64,000 nt of DNA from Betaproteobacteria bacterium HGW-Betaproteobacteria-6 (GTDB taxonomy: Bacteria; Pseudomonadota; Gammaproteobacteria; Burkholderiales; Rhodocyclaceae), in assembly GCA_002842145.1 (NCBI GenBank), contig PHCF01000004.1, positions 1-64,000 of the forward strand, written 5' to 3'. The notes below the pieces were generated by a model, which worked only from the letters and a program-made list of their open reading frames with translations, had not been told where the DNA came from and did no database searches. Made by a program: the position numbers and the translations under genes. Positions 37,027-45,973 of the stretch are shown here, one piece after another. Numbering within the stretch: the first letter of the stretch is position 1; every line of letters begins with the position of its first letter.

Positions 37027-37932
37027 TCAGCGCAAAGCTGATAAGCGTTCAAGCACGTGTTCAGGATTTTCATCTGCCGGAATCTCAAGGAAAACGAAGC
37101 CGCCATCCGGGCGCCTGGGCCCCGCTTCACCGCTCCAGAAGGCCTTAGACACCGACAAACCGAGCGGAACGCCAGGTACGCTGTGCGGTGCTATCCAGAA
37201 ATCTGGGCCGGACAAAGATTCGATGGCAGATCCAGTCGGAACTTTGATACCAAGCGCCCAACGATAGTGATCCGACAAATTCAAAAGCGGCTTGTAGAGG
37301 TCAACCACCTCCTGGCTGCTTGGTTCGCTTTCGCTGCTTTCTTCAAGCAGCAAGATATCGATGCCGGCATCCGAAAAACCACGCAAAAAGTCTGCGATGT
37401 ACACGGCTGCTGAATCGATAGCATCCATGTCAATCACTGCCGCCTGCCTTAGGCGCTTGTGTGCAGCAATTTCTTGATCAAGCGAATCGACAATATCTAT
37501 CTCTACAGCAATCTTTTCCCCCGGGAATGCCTGTGCATGGGCCAGAGAAACCCAAACAGCAGGAGACGGTAAAACCAGCGCAAGAGGAGTTTTCGGAAAG
37601 CAAGCACGTAGCCCGGTCGACAAATCGACAAGATGCTTTCGCAGGGCAGGATCGGCAAGCAGTGTGCGCAGTGCAAAACCAGGCCGCTGCTTTGCTCCCA
37701 TGGCCTCGACCAACTTGGGATTTTCCGAGAGCCATTGAATAACCACCGCCGCAACTGGCAAAGAAACCACATCTGTCGGCAGCAAGCCAGCTGCCTTACG
37801 CTGCCAATTGATCAGTTGGTCGACCTCTAGCCAAGGCACCTTCCCGCCGCTAAGCAGCTTACCCGCATAATTTCCGTACTCGATCCAAAGCAGACCGGAA
37901 GGCTGTACAAGACGTTCGGTAAAGGAGTTCAT
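37027..37932 (-). CDS. apcE: Acetophenone carboxylase-like subunit epsilon (ApcE/Apc5)
   Basis: This 301-aa protein of about 33 kDa matches the fifth, separate subunit of acetophenone carboxylase in size and operon position. No catalytic motif is evident. It is predicted to be a soluble cytoplasmic alpha/beta protein, with repeated hydrophobic-strand/acidic-turn text (KIAVEIDIVDSLDQEI, AGIDILLLEESS). In the characterised enzyme this subunit is needed for activity together with the four-subunit core. I start at the ATG at 37932, after the SDR stop; an upstream ATG pair overlapping the SDR is possible, and the ribosome site is weak in both cases. Identification rests mainly on context and length. 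Confidence 0.7.
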   Translation of the reverse strand: MNSFTERLVQPSGLLWIEYGNYAGKLLSGGKVPWLEVDQLINWQRKAAGLLPTDVVSLPVAAVVIQWLSENPKLVEAMGAKQRPGFALRTLLADPALRKHLVDLSTGLRACFPKTPLALVLPSPAVWVSLAHAQAFPGEKIAVEIDIVDSLDQEIAAHKRLRQAAVIDMDAIDSAAVYIADFLRGFSDAGIDILLLEESSESEPSSQEVVDLYKPLLNLSDHYRWALGIKVPTGSAIESLSGPDFWIAPHSVPGVPLGLSVSKAFWSGEAGPRRPDGGFVFLEIPADENPEHVLERLSALR

Positions 37933-37939
37933 GATCGTA

Positions 37940-38791
37940 TCAAATGGCAGTAAAGCCACCATCAACAGCTAATTCCGCACCGGTCACCCAACGCGCAGCA
38001 TCCGAAGCCAGATAGAGCGCCGCTAGTGCAATATCGACAGGTTCGCCGAGAAATCCAATTGGATGGGCTGCAACAAATTCACTTTTCGCAGAGTCGAGGT
38101 CTGGAACCAGCTTGAAATCAACATATTGTTGCAGCACCTGCTGGCCCATCTCGGTCTTTACCAAGCCGGGATGGATTGAGTTGCAGCGAATTCCCAGGCC
38201 AAGTTGACCGCACTCGACTGCAACTGATTTAGTGAGAAGGCGAACAGCACCTTTTGAAGCAACATACGCCCCCAATCCCGTGAATCCGACGAGGCCGCCA
38301 ATGGAGGACAAATTGATAATCGAACCGCCATTGCCAGCCGCGCCCCCGGGACGCATTGCACGCATTGCGTGCTTGCATCCAAGGAACACTCCCGTCACGT
38401 TCACGTCAAGAATGCGTCTAAAATCCTCGACTCGGGTATCGGTCAAAAATTGAAACAATTCAATACCCGCGTTGTTCACGAGCACATCGAGACCACCGAA
38501 GCGTTGAAGTGTTGTGGCCAAGACTGACTCCCAGTTGGCCTCATCTGCTGCATCAAGTCGCATAAACTCGGCCACGCCTCCGAATGAAGCGATTTTCTCT
38601 ACCGTTTGACGACCCTGCTCCTCATTAATATCAGTCACCATGACATTGGCACCTGCCGAAGCGAAAGCAAGCGCAATTTCCGCACCGATACCCCGCGCCC
38701 CACCGCTGATCAGCGCCACTCTACCGGCAAGGCTAAAGGCCTTCATGGCTTCGGAACTATTGGGCACCCGCCCTTTATCCAGAGAATTCAT
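37940..38791 (-). CDS. Short-chain dehydrogenase/reductase (SDR 1), candidate secondary-alcohol dehydrogenase
   Basis: This 283-aa SDR has a ~20-residue N-terminal extension before the fold. SGGARGIG is the cofactor loop (~30-37), TDINEE predicts NAD, NNAGIE is at ~108, and the active site consists of NLSS and YVASK near 175. It sits between apcD and apcE, the position where one expects the dehydrogenase that makes the ketone for the carboxylase, as with 1-phenylethanol dehydrogenase in ethylbenzene-degrading Aromatoleum. Substrate is an inference. A hairpin lies just upstream at 38817-38838. Confidence 0.87.
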   Translation of the reverse strand: MNSLDKGRVPNSSEAMKAFSLAGRVALISGGARGIGAEIALAFASAGANVMVTDINEEQGRQTVEKIASFGGVAEFMRLDAADEANWESVLATTLQRFGGLDVLVNNAGIELFQFLTDTRVEDFRRILDVNVTGVFLGCKHAMRAMRPGGAAGNGGSIINLSSIGGLVGFTGLGAYVASKGAVRLLTKSVAVECGQLGLGIRCNSIHPGLVKTEMGQQVLQQYVDFKLVPDLDSAKSEFVAAHPIGFLGEPVDIALAALYLASDAARWVTGAELAVDGGFTAI

Positions 38792-38816
38792 TTTGTCTCC
38801 TTTATTATTTGAGATG

Positions 38817-38838
38817 CTCTAGGGGCTATTCCCCCTAG
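38817..38838 (-). promoter_or_regulatory. Intercistronic hairpin between apcD and the SDR gene
   Basis: CTAGGGG and CCCCTAG form a 7-bp stem with a short loop in the 67-base gap after apcD. There is no T run, so it is not a clear terminator. It may slow RNase action and set the ratio of core subunits to downstream enzymes. Confidence 0.35.
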
Positions 38839-38858
38839 GCACCAAATTTCCAGCCGGT

Positions 38859-41120
38859 TCAAACGCCAAACTTGGCGAGTTCTAATCGAGCTCGAGAGAG
38901 TTCTGCCTGTAGTTCGCCAATCAGAACGTCTTTCGGATTCGGCATGAACATGCTGTTCAGCTTGTCGCCATCCATCCGAATGCGCTGCCCGTTGGACACG
39001 CCATAAATGACATTTCGGTCATCCCAGGAGCCAAAATAAGGCAAATATGCAGGCGGCTCAGCTGTGTTCCATTCCTGGATGAAGTCATCAAAAGACTTAC
39101 CGCGAGCAATTCGGGCGCGCCGCTCAGCTTCCCGCAACTCCTTGGTCGCAATCTCATCCACAAAATGCGTAACAGGATCGATAATCACCTTGTAGATATC
39201 GAGTGCCGTTTCGTGAGAAATCAGCTCCTCTTCGAGATCCTTGGCAACCAATGCAGGATCGCGCAATAGCACATCGCCATAGCCGCTACCGCCGCCCTGA
39301 CAGATCATGTACACCTCACCAGGTTGAACCAGTTCGAATGTCATGCCCATGTCATGGGTGCTATAAGTTGCTCCCTCAATCGGTTGGTTGTTCATCAAAT
39401 CGATGATGTCGAAATTGATGTTTTCCGGTGCAGACTTCAATTTCTCGAAAATATCGATGTTACGAATCTTGCACAACGGATAAACGGGGGGCCCATAGCC
39501 GCCAAAAAGCGGTTGGGACGGGGTAAACACGGAGCCAGTACATCCGGTCATGAATCCCCAGAAGCCAGTGCCTCGCGTCGTGGCAATCTGCTCATAGCCC
39601 AGACCACCACGATACATACCAAAGCCGACACGGTCCTTAGCGAGCGTGAACGCGCCCAGACGAACAATGGGAATTTCTTCCTCAATCAGTTCCATTTCAC
39701 CGATGTCACACATTGCTGCAAACGGCGGAGAAATTGAGTGCTCGCCATCGGCGTTGGCACGACCGCCCTGGCCATTGCCATTGATATCCGCACAGAAGTT
39801 TCCTACTTGCTCGGTATGCTGAGTCAATCCACCATAGATAAGCGTTGCCGGTTGATCATATTGAGGCGCAACGATTGACGTGTATCGGTGCGGCAGCATA
39901 TAGCTGAGCTTCGCCATAGGAATGGTTGGCAAAGTCATTGCCTTAAACAAGGGAATTAGACTCATGGCCTGAGGCGTATCAAACGACCCGTTAAGCACTG
40001 ATTTTTCATCGAAGATGAAATCCATCGGTGACAAAATCGACAGGGTTTGCGGCAAATCCGGCCAAATATTCTGAAGGAAGCACGTCAGCAAGATGGTCTT
40101 GAAGGACGCTTGATTGGTATTGATCGAGCGATTCAGAAACTCCGGTGACGATCCCCTAAAGTCCAACAACATCCGGTCGCCCTTGACCGTAACGGCAAGG
40201 TTGAACTTCATTAAGACGTTTTCACGCAAGGTCGAATCGGGAAAAGCAACCACTCGGGTAGTGCCATCGGGCAATTCGGCAATGCGCCGACGCACCTCGA
40301 CCTCAACGTCCTCTAGATTCTTCCTAAGCGTCCCGATTAGTGCTTCTTCACCAAACTCCTCCAACACCTTCAGCACGCGCTCTCGCAGTCGCAACACTGA
40401 GTGGAGTTTGACTTTCATATCTTCATACTGAAGTTTCGGGTCGCGCACCGAGTTCTGCAGGAAAGTTTGAAGATCGCGCCGAATCTGGAAATTTTCGATG
40501 ATTTTGAAAGGCGACATTTTTAGCCCTTCATCGAACTTGCTTTCTGCTGCTGCAGGCATGCCGCCAGGCTCGCAGGCTCCGTTCTCCCCTTCGTGAATTG
40601 TTGCCGAAAGCCAAGCGACCAACTTGCCTTTCCAGAACAGGGGAACAATCGTCGATTGGTCGGTATTATGAATCCCGCCGTAACGGGCATCATTGTGAAT
40701 AAAACCATCGCCATCACGAATTCCGACTGTAGGATCATCCTTCCAATACTTGGAAATAAACTTGATCGGATAGTGACAGCAGCCGGCAAAGCCCACGACG
40801 CCGTGGGGAGAGATCATTGACAGGTCGCCATTCGCGGTGAAAATGGCAGCGACAATATCGCCCCATTTGGCCCCCGGAGCGGCCCCCATCTGTTCAATCA
40901 TGGTGTTGCTCTCGTCGAGAGCAGCTAGTAGGCGACCGCGAACTTCATTGACCAGATGCGGATCCATGCCTTTTGAGAGAACGGATTCCTCCATCTCATT
41001 GCGAGCCCCAACCCGATGGTCTTCCATAATTTCTGGGTCAGGCGCATGAAACAGGGTGTTCTCTTCGAGAAATTTGGCGAGAACTTTTTGCTCGTCGAAT
41101 GCATTGCTAACGTTAGTCAT
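38859..41120 (-). CDS. apcD: Acetophenone carboxylase-like subunit delta (HyuB/hydantoinase B family)
   Basis: This 753-aa protein of the HyuB family forms the carboxylating half of ATP-dependent ketone carboxylases. Recognisable stretches are FTANGDLSMISPHGVVGF, GDGFIHNDARYGGIHNTDQ, LDFRGSSPEFLNRSINTN and MICQGGGSGYGDVLLRDP near the C-terminus. The size fits Apc4 (about 75 kDa) and the alpha subunit of acetone carboxylase. In the known enzymes the HyuA-like subunits phosphorylate the enol form and bicarbonate, and the HyuB-like subunit condenses them. The presence of two HyuA-like genes plus ApcE points to acetophenone-carboxylase type rather than acetone carboxylase. Confidence 0.85.
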   Translation of the reverse strand: MTNVSNAFDEQKVLAKFLEENTLFHAPDPEIMEDHRVGARNEMEESVLSKGMDPHLVNEVRGRLLAALDESNTMIEQMGAAPGAKWGDIVAAIFTANGDLSMISPHGVVGFAGCCHYPIKFISKYWKDDPTVGIRDGDGFIHNDARYGGIHNTDQSTIVPLFWKGKLVAWLSATIHEGENGACEPGGMPAAAESKFDEGLKMSPFKIIENFQIRRDLQTFLQNSVRDPKLQYEDMKVKLHSVLRLRERVLKVLEEFGEEALIGTLRKNLEDVEVEVRRRIAELPDGTTRVVAFPDSTLRENVLMKFNLAVTVKGDRMLLDFRGSSPEFLNRSINTNQASFKTILLTCFLQNIWPDLPQTLSILSPMDFIFDEKSVLNGSFDTPQAMSLIPLFKAMTLPTIPMAKLSYMLPHRYTSIVAPQYDQPATLIYGGLTQHTEQVGNFCADINGNGQGGRANADGEHSISPPFAAMCDIGEMELIEEEIPIVRLGAFTLAKDRVGFGMYRGGLGYEQIATTRGTGFWGFMTGCTGSVFTPSQPLFGGYGPPVYPLCKIRNIDIFEKLKSAPENINFDIIDLMNNQPIEGATYSTHDMGMTFELVQPGEVYMICQGGGSGYGDVLLRDPALVAKDLEEELISHETALDIYKVIIDPVTHFVDEIATKELREAERRARIARGKSFDDFIQEWNTAEPPAYLPYFGSWDDRNVIYGVSNGQRIRMDGDKLNSMFMPNPKDVLIGELQAELSRARLELAKFGV

Positions 41121-41161
41121 GATTTGCTATTTGCCTCCTAATTCTTGAATTTGTACTTGGC

Positions 41162-43297
41162 TCATTGGGAGACCCGTGTGAACCACACGGCCCCCATTGC
41201 AGCAGCCTGGTAGCGCCAGCCCGGCTCAACCAAGTAGGTAGTAGCCTTGGTTACGACAACGGCTGGCCCCTCAATCAACGTTCCAGGCAGCAGGGCCGCT
41301 TCGTCGTAAATCGGGGTATGAATAGGTTCGGCATACCCGACGTAATGGCAAGCCCGCTGGCCGACAGGTGCCGGAGGAGGCAAATGGTCACTGCTTGGCA
41401 CCAGATTCTGAAATGCGATACCAGGCTGATTCACAAATGAACAAACTCGGATGGTATTGATTCGAACACCAGCCTCAGTTGCTTGACTGCCTTCGCCAAA
41501 GCGTTCTCCATAGCGCTTATCAAACTGATCGATGAGCTTCAAGACATCATGCTGCCCGGCTAGGCGATGAAGATCCGTTACCACTGCTGTCTGGACGCGC
41601 TGATTGCCATAACGCATATCCAGTTCAAGACGATAGGAAATATCCTCTGGGGCAAAACCTTGGCGGACCAGATCCTCTCGGCCACGACGTTCGAGCTCTT
41701 CGACATTTCGGTTGAACCCGTCGTAGTCGTTAAAGAAACTCTTCATGTTCGCGTTGAACAATACCGTCCAAGTGTTCATTTCATGGAGGTGCATCTGCGC
41801 CGTGCTTCCTGCCCCAACTGCCGAAAAAACGGACGAGAAGGGTGGCGCAAGAATCTTTCTTGCACCCAAGGCGTTTGCGATACCGCACGCGTGCAGCGGG
41901 CCATTCCCGCCATAGGCCAGAACGGTAAAGTCTTCGGGTTCATAGCCACGAGTGCGCAATTCTGTGGCAATACCATTGGCCATCTGACCATCAACCGTCC
42001 GCTTGATCAGCTTGGCAGCCTCAAGGACTTCCATATCAAGATCGTCGCACAGGCTTTCTTCAATCGCATTCTTTGCCCGGCGGGGATTGAGTTTGATATG
42101 ACCACCAGCGTAGTTCTGAGGATCGAGATAACCGAGAATAAGGTCAGCATCAGTCACCGTAGGCTCGAGGCCACCACGGTCATAACAGGCCGGCCCCGGG
42201 TCGGAACCCGCACTACGAGGACCAACCGCGATGGTCTGGTATACCGGGTCATAAGTGCAGATGGACCCCCCGCCTGCACCGAGCGTGACCAAGTGCACCA
42301 TCGGTACGCTAACCATCCAGCGCTCAATTACTGGGTTGAAGTCGTAATGCTTCACCCCGCCCTCTGCAACCAGACCGATATCGAAGCTTGTCCCCCCCAT
42401 GTCTGTGGCGACAACATTTCCCAACCCGGTAGATGCTGCCAAGTGCTCACAAGCCGCGATCCCCGAAACAGGCCCCGAATGAACCGTCTGCAGTGCATCC
42501 GTCGAATTCAACTGAGCCATGCCGCCGGAGTTGTGATTCACAAGCATCGGCTTGTCATAACCCGAAGCACGGAGATTGAGTTCCAAGGTTCCCAACCCGT
42601 GATACATCACCTGATGAAGAAAACCGTCCATGATGGTCGACATAGCCCGGACATACTCACCCTTACGACCAACAATCTGATGAGACAAGAGCATGGGAAT
42701 TGCACCCAGCATGTGCCCAGGATACTCATCCAAAAAGATTTCACGGATTCGAAGTTCGTGCTCGGGATTTACAACGCTGTTCGCCAGAACAACGACAAGG
42801 ACTTCGGCACCCTTGTCCACGAGTTCTCGAATTTTGCTGCGCAAGTCCTCTTCGTCCAGAACAAGAACCACGTCACCTTCATAGTCAACGCGCTCTCGTA
42901 CCTCTTTAATCATCGGAATCGGAACGATGGGGTCTGGACGCTTTGCATTTGGCACGTCCAATTGCTGCTTTTGATCCAGACCCGCTCCGTAACCTCTTGC
43001 CCGAGCAAGAGGAACCGAACTACGGAAGCCCATCGTAGTCAGGAGACCCAAGCGCGGGCCTTTTCGCTCGATCAGTGCATTTGTACCAAGCGTCGTTGCG
43101 TAGCGTACGGAATCTACCTGGGACAGCAACTCAGGTACCGTAACATCCAATTCAGCGCATGCATTTGCCAGCGCCTCATTAAACCCCAGCGCGAGGTTTT
43201 GATGAGTTGTTAGTGCTTTGCTTTGGAGGTATTTACCACCCCAAGCCACGAAACAGTCGGTGAATGTCCCACCGATATCAACGGATACCCGCTTCAT
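41162..43297 (-). CDS. apcA: Acetophenone carboxylase-like subunit alpha (HyuA family)
   Basis: This 711-aa protein (about 78 kDa) is a HyuA-type ATPase of the ASKHA fold. It begins MKRVSVDIGGTFTDCFV, where DIGGTFTD is the phosphate-binding loop, and later shows TDMGGTSFDIGLV (second phosphate site) and GAGGGSICTYD. The start at 43297 puts the motif at residue 6, with AGGA upstream; the longer track start overlaps apcB. It is predicted to activate the ketone by phosphorylation at the expense of ATP. It is paired with the shorter HyuA-like ApcC. Size agrees with Apc1 (80 kDa) of Aromatoleum. Confidence 0.85.
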   Translation of the reverse strand: MKRVSVDIGGTFTDCFVAWGGKYLQSKALTTHQNLALGFNEALANACAELDVTVPELLSQVDSVRYATTLGTNALIERKGPRLGLLTTMGFRSSVPLARARGYGAGLDQKQQLDVPNAKRPDPIVPIPMIKEVRERVDYEGDVVLVLDEEDLRSKIRELVDKGAEVLVVVLANSVVNPEHELRIREIFLDEYPGHMLGAIPMLLSHQIVGRKGEYVRAMSTIMDGFLHQVMYHGLGTLELNLRASGYDKPMLVNHNSGGMAQLNSTDALQTVHSGPVSGIAACEHLAASTGLGNVVATDMGGTSFDIGLVAEGGVKHYDFNPVIERWMVSVPMVHLVTLGAGGGSICTYDPVYQTIAVGPRSAGSDPGPACYDRGGLEPTVTDADLILGYLDPQNYAGGHIKLNPRRAKNAIEESLCDDLDMEVLEAAKLIKRTVDGQMANGIATELRTRGYEPEDFTVLAYGGNGPLHACGIANALGARKILAPPFSSVFSAVGAGSTAQMHLHEMNTWTVLFNANMKSFFNDYDGFNRNVEELERRGREDLVRQGFAPEDISYRLELDMRYGNQRVQTAVVTDLHRLAGQHDVLKLIDQFDKRYGERFGEGSQATEAGVRINTIRVCSFVNQPGIAFQNLVPSSDHLPPPAPVGQRACHYVGYAEPIHTPIYDEAALLPGTLIEGPAVVVTKATTYLVEPGWRYQAAAMGAVWFTRVSQ

Positions 43298-43314
43298 TTT
43301 TCCTGATCCCCTGA

Positions 43315-43728
43315 TTAATGGTTGTGACCGCAATGCCCGTGCGCCTTGCGCTTGGGAGGAGCATTGCCGATGGGCGCCTCAAGCACTTCTTCCCTATCCT
43401 TCCATTGCTCTTTTAGCGCATCGATATCAAGTTCAATGTCATGGAGCGGCGGATGACCAGGCGGCAGATATTCGGTTTCCATCATGGTTCCGCACTTGGG
43501 ACAGTAGTACTCAAGAATCCGGCACCAATCCGGGTTCGGCGAATAGTTCCGGGGGTACTTGCTCGGGTCCAATAGGGGCTTATGGATTTCACGCGGATCA
43601 CGGTTGTATACGAGCAGTCCGCGCTTATAGCTTTCACGAGCAGAGACGAGTTCGGTGCCACAATGTCGGCACTCATAGAGCTCGGTATCTAGATCGATCC
43701 GAAGGTTCTCTGTGACAAGGACTTTCAT
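43315..43728 (-). CDS. apcB: Acetophenone carboxylase-like subunit gamma, zinc-binding (ApcB/Apc2)
   Basis: This 137-aa small subunit has two CxxC pairs, YECRHCGTEL (~residue 20) and YYCPKCGTMM (~75), that together form a zinc site, as in the small subunits of acetone and acetophenone carboxylases. YKRGLLVYNRDPREIHKP and NYSPNPDWCRILEYYC are typical family text. The C-terminus is a His-rich tail, KRKAHGHCGHNH, which might hold an extra metal. It is encoded between the two HyuA-like subunits, as in the known apc order. Mass is about 15 kDa, as for Apc2. Confidence 0.85.
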   Translation of the reverse strand: MKVLVTENLRIDLDTELYECRHCGTELVSARESYKRGLLVYNRDPREIHKPLLDPSKYPRNYSPNPDWCRILEYYCPKCGTMMETEYLPPGHPPLHDIELDIDALKEQWKDREEVLEAPIGNAPPKRKAHGHCGHNH

Positions 43729-43763
43729 AATTTGCCTCGAAGGTATTGTGTTTATTGCAAGGA

Positions 43764-45686
43764 TTAGATGCGGGTCAACAAGATGTCGCCCGAGTCGCTA
43801 AACTCGAATTGCCATCCTTTGTCGATGCGGCTGGTGTAGTACGCTTCCTCAAGCACACATGGCCCTGATGCAACAGCCCCACTAGGTTGTTCTTCAGCCC
43901 GATAGAGAGAGACATCTTCAAACGCTGTGCCGTGCAGGATTTTCCGGACCTTGTCGCTCAAGGCGTTGGTCGAGGCACCCCCAAAGCTTCCGCGCAAAGT
44001 TGGTCGAGAGATCGGTTTGATCACCGACAAGGCCACGGATAACGTAGCACCAACGGGAATATTGCTTGGCAGCTTTACGCCATCCAAAACCACAGTTTGG
44101 TCGCCTTCGTTGCTTGAAATCTGGAGCACTCTACTCAGGACGCACTCATTGAGATCGAAGCCTTCGGCAAACATGCCTCGCCGACCACGTTCCATGAGGT
44201 CATTGAGCGACGCATCCAATGCGTCCGGAGTCGCCGACGCGAGTGGTGCCTCATAACGGTGACCAATATCAGAGAAGCCAACACCGAATGCCGAGAAAAC
44301 AGCAGCCAGCCCAGGAATCAAAACACGCGATATGCCAGCCGCTTCTGCTACAGCGCAGACAGCAAATGGCCCCGCACCACCAAACGCAGCAAGCGTGGTA
44401 TCCGAGGTAATCTCAGTGAACGCTTTAAGACTAAGCGCGATCTTCTCGACCCATGCTCGCTCCATTGCCACCACCGCATCGTCCTGAGATATCCCGAGAG
44501 GCTCAGCAACGCTCTTAGCGATAGCCGTCGCTGCACGATCCCGATCGATCCGCATTTCGCCACCAAAATACGAGGCGGGATCAAGCAGACCGCTCAGCAG
44601 GAAAGCATCTGTAATAGTCGCTTCCTTGCCACCAAGACCGAAGCATGCCGGGCCAGGTGCGCTACCCACACTCTCTGGGCCAACCTTAATCTTGCCGGCC
44701 TCCGCCTTAATGATCGAACTACCACCAACACCTACGCTGACCACGTCACATAGCGGGAAAGAAACTTCAACTCCCTCGACCCGACCACGTGCATCAGTAC
44801 GTACCAAGCCGCGCCTGACCTCGCCAATATCGGTGGTTGTGCCACCGATATCCATCATCAACAGGTGCTCAAAATTGTAGTGTGCTGCGATCGCCTTGGT
44901 ACCTTCCATCCCACCCCGCGGCCCCGAACTGTAGGTTTTGAGGGCGATAGTCTTCGCCACACGCGCCGACTCACCGTCATTGCGGAAGATCAACAAAGGA
45001 TTTTTTACCCTGTAAGCCCGCAATTTATGTTCGGCGTTATAGAGAAAGCGTTCCATTGCAGGGTGCAGGAAGGAATTAAAAAGTGCCGTCCAGACTCGTC
45101 GTGTGTCATCCTCATCCTCAACCACTTCATGAGAGTAAAGAATTGGCACCGCACCAAGCAGGTGTTGCGGAAATTTGCGGATCAGAACTGCTTTAGTACG
45201 CAACTCATGGAGTCTTCGCTCAGCACCACCGTAAGCGACAACAATTCGGCTGGCACCTGACGATGCAAGCTGACCTACAGCCTTGACCGCAGCGACCTCA
45301 AAGGCATCGCCATCAAGACCCATATCGAGTTCCGCAACCCGATCACCGACAAGCGCATCAAACAGCCCTTCGTCGCCGCCCTCCTGCCGGATCTTGAATG
45401 CTGTCAGGCTACCGGAAACAATCAGCCCCAGCCGAGGACCTTTCCGCTCCACGAGGGCGTTAGTGCCCTGCGTCGTCGAATAGCGAATGTGGTCTGTGGA
45501 CAAAAGCAGCGACGGCAAATCCTCCTTGCCATAAATGGCTTTGGATGCCTTTGCCAGCCCATCAATGAAACACCGTGACAGGTCATGCGGCGTTGTAAGC
45601 GTCTTGACTCGATGCACGTTAACACCATCAACAATACAGATATCGGTCAAAGTTCCACCGTTATCGATGTTTATTAGTTTCCCCAT
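43764..45686 (-). CDS. apcC: Acetophenone carboxylase-like subunit beta (second HyuA family subunit)
   Basis: This 640-aa protein of about 69 kDa matches Apc3. It starts at the ATG at 45686 (AGAGGAAAAG upstream) and reads MGKLINIDNGGTLTDICIV, where the HyuA loop is DNGGTLTD. MMDIGGTTTDIGEV gives the second phosphate motif. It is clearly a distant paralogue of ApcA, and having two different HyuA subunits is the hallmark of acetophenone carboxylase compared with acetone carboxylase. It is the first gene of the minus-strand catabolic operon, and its promoter region carries the CTACCCC box and two palindromes. Confidence 0.85.
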   Translation of the reverse strand: MGKLINIDNGGTLTDICIVDGVNVHRVKTLTTPHDLSRCFIDGLAKASKAIYGKEDLPSLLLSTDHIRYSTTQGTNALVERKGPRLGLIVSGSLTAFKIRQEGGDEGLFDALVGDRVAELDMGLDGDAFEVAAVKAVGQLASSGASRIVVAYGGAERRLHELRTKAVLIRKFPQHLLGAVPILYSHEVVEDEDDTRRVWTALFNSFLHPAMERFLYNAEHKLRAYRVKNPLLIFRNDGESARVAKTIALKTYSSGPRGGMEGTKAIAAHYNFEHLLMMDIGGTTTDIGEVRRGLVRTDARGRVEGVEVSFPLCDVVSVGVGGSSIIKAEAGKIKVGPESVGSAPGPACFGLGGKEATITDAFLLSGLLDPASYFGGEMRIDRDRAATAIAKSVAEPLGISQDDAVVAMERAWVEKIALSLKAFTEITSDTTLAAFGGAGPFAVCAVAEAAGISRVLIPGLAAVFSAFGVGFSDIGHRYEAPLASATPDALDASLNDLMERGRRGMFAEGFDLNECVLSRVLQISSNEGDQTVVLDGVKLPSNIPVGATLSVALSVIKPISRPTLRGSFGGASTNALSDKVRKILHGTAFEDVSLYRAEEQPSGAVASGPCVLEEAYYTSRIDKGWQFEFSDSGDILLTRI

Positions 45687-45756
45687 AGTCTTTTCCTCTA
45701 TACCCATTGCTAACCGGAGTGAGACTGCATAGTTACAGCGTCAACAAGCCCGGTCC

Positions 45757-45811
45757 CTACCCCGGAGTGTAGTTTTCATGGTGCATTGCACCATTTATGC
45801 AATTAATTGCA
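45757..45811. promoter_or_regulatory. Control region of the apc operon: CTACCCC box plus two perfect palindromes
   Basis: The divergent 290-base gap between apcC and the LAL regulator holds three elements. CTACCCCGGAGTGTAG followed by TTTT (45757) matches the box at 30521. ATGGTGCATTGCACCAT (45778) is a perfect 17-base palindrome, and TGCAATTAATTGCA (45798) is a perfect 14-base palindrome. The box lies about 70 bases before the apcC start, where it could overlap a -35 region, as with an activator-dependent promoter. The palindromes look like sites for a dimeric regulator. Confidence 0.55.
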
Positions 45812-45973
45812 CCTATCGAAACTCCGCCAAATGAACGCCACAAAGGCCAAGCTCATTTCAGCTTTCCTGAGCACGAAGGCTGGTTCAACGAAGACCATTC
45901 ACATACTCCATTCGGGATCTGCTATCTCCTCTTGCCAATTACCTGATGATGGAACTAGGATGGTCGTCAAACG

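Noticed and set aside
41567-43213. 548-aa plus-strand ORF
   Set aside because: Antisense to apcA, which shows clear ATPase motifs; the plus reading has no recognisable domain.
38859-45686. Acetone carboxylase (three-subunit) assignment
   Set aside because: There are two distinct HyuA-like subunits and an ApcE-like gene, which is the five-subunit acetophenone-carboxylase pattern.
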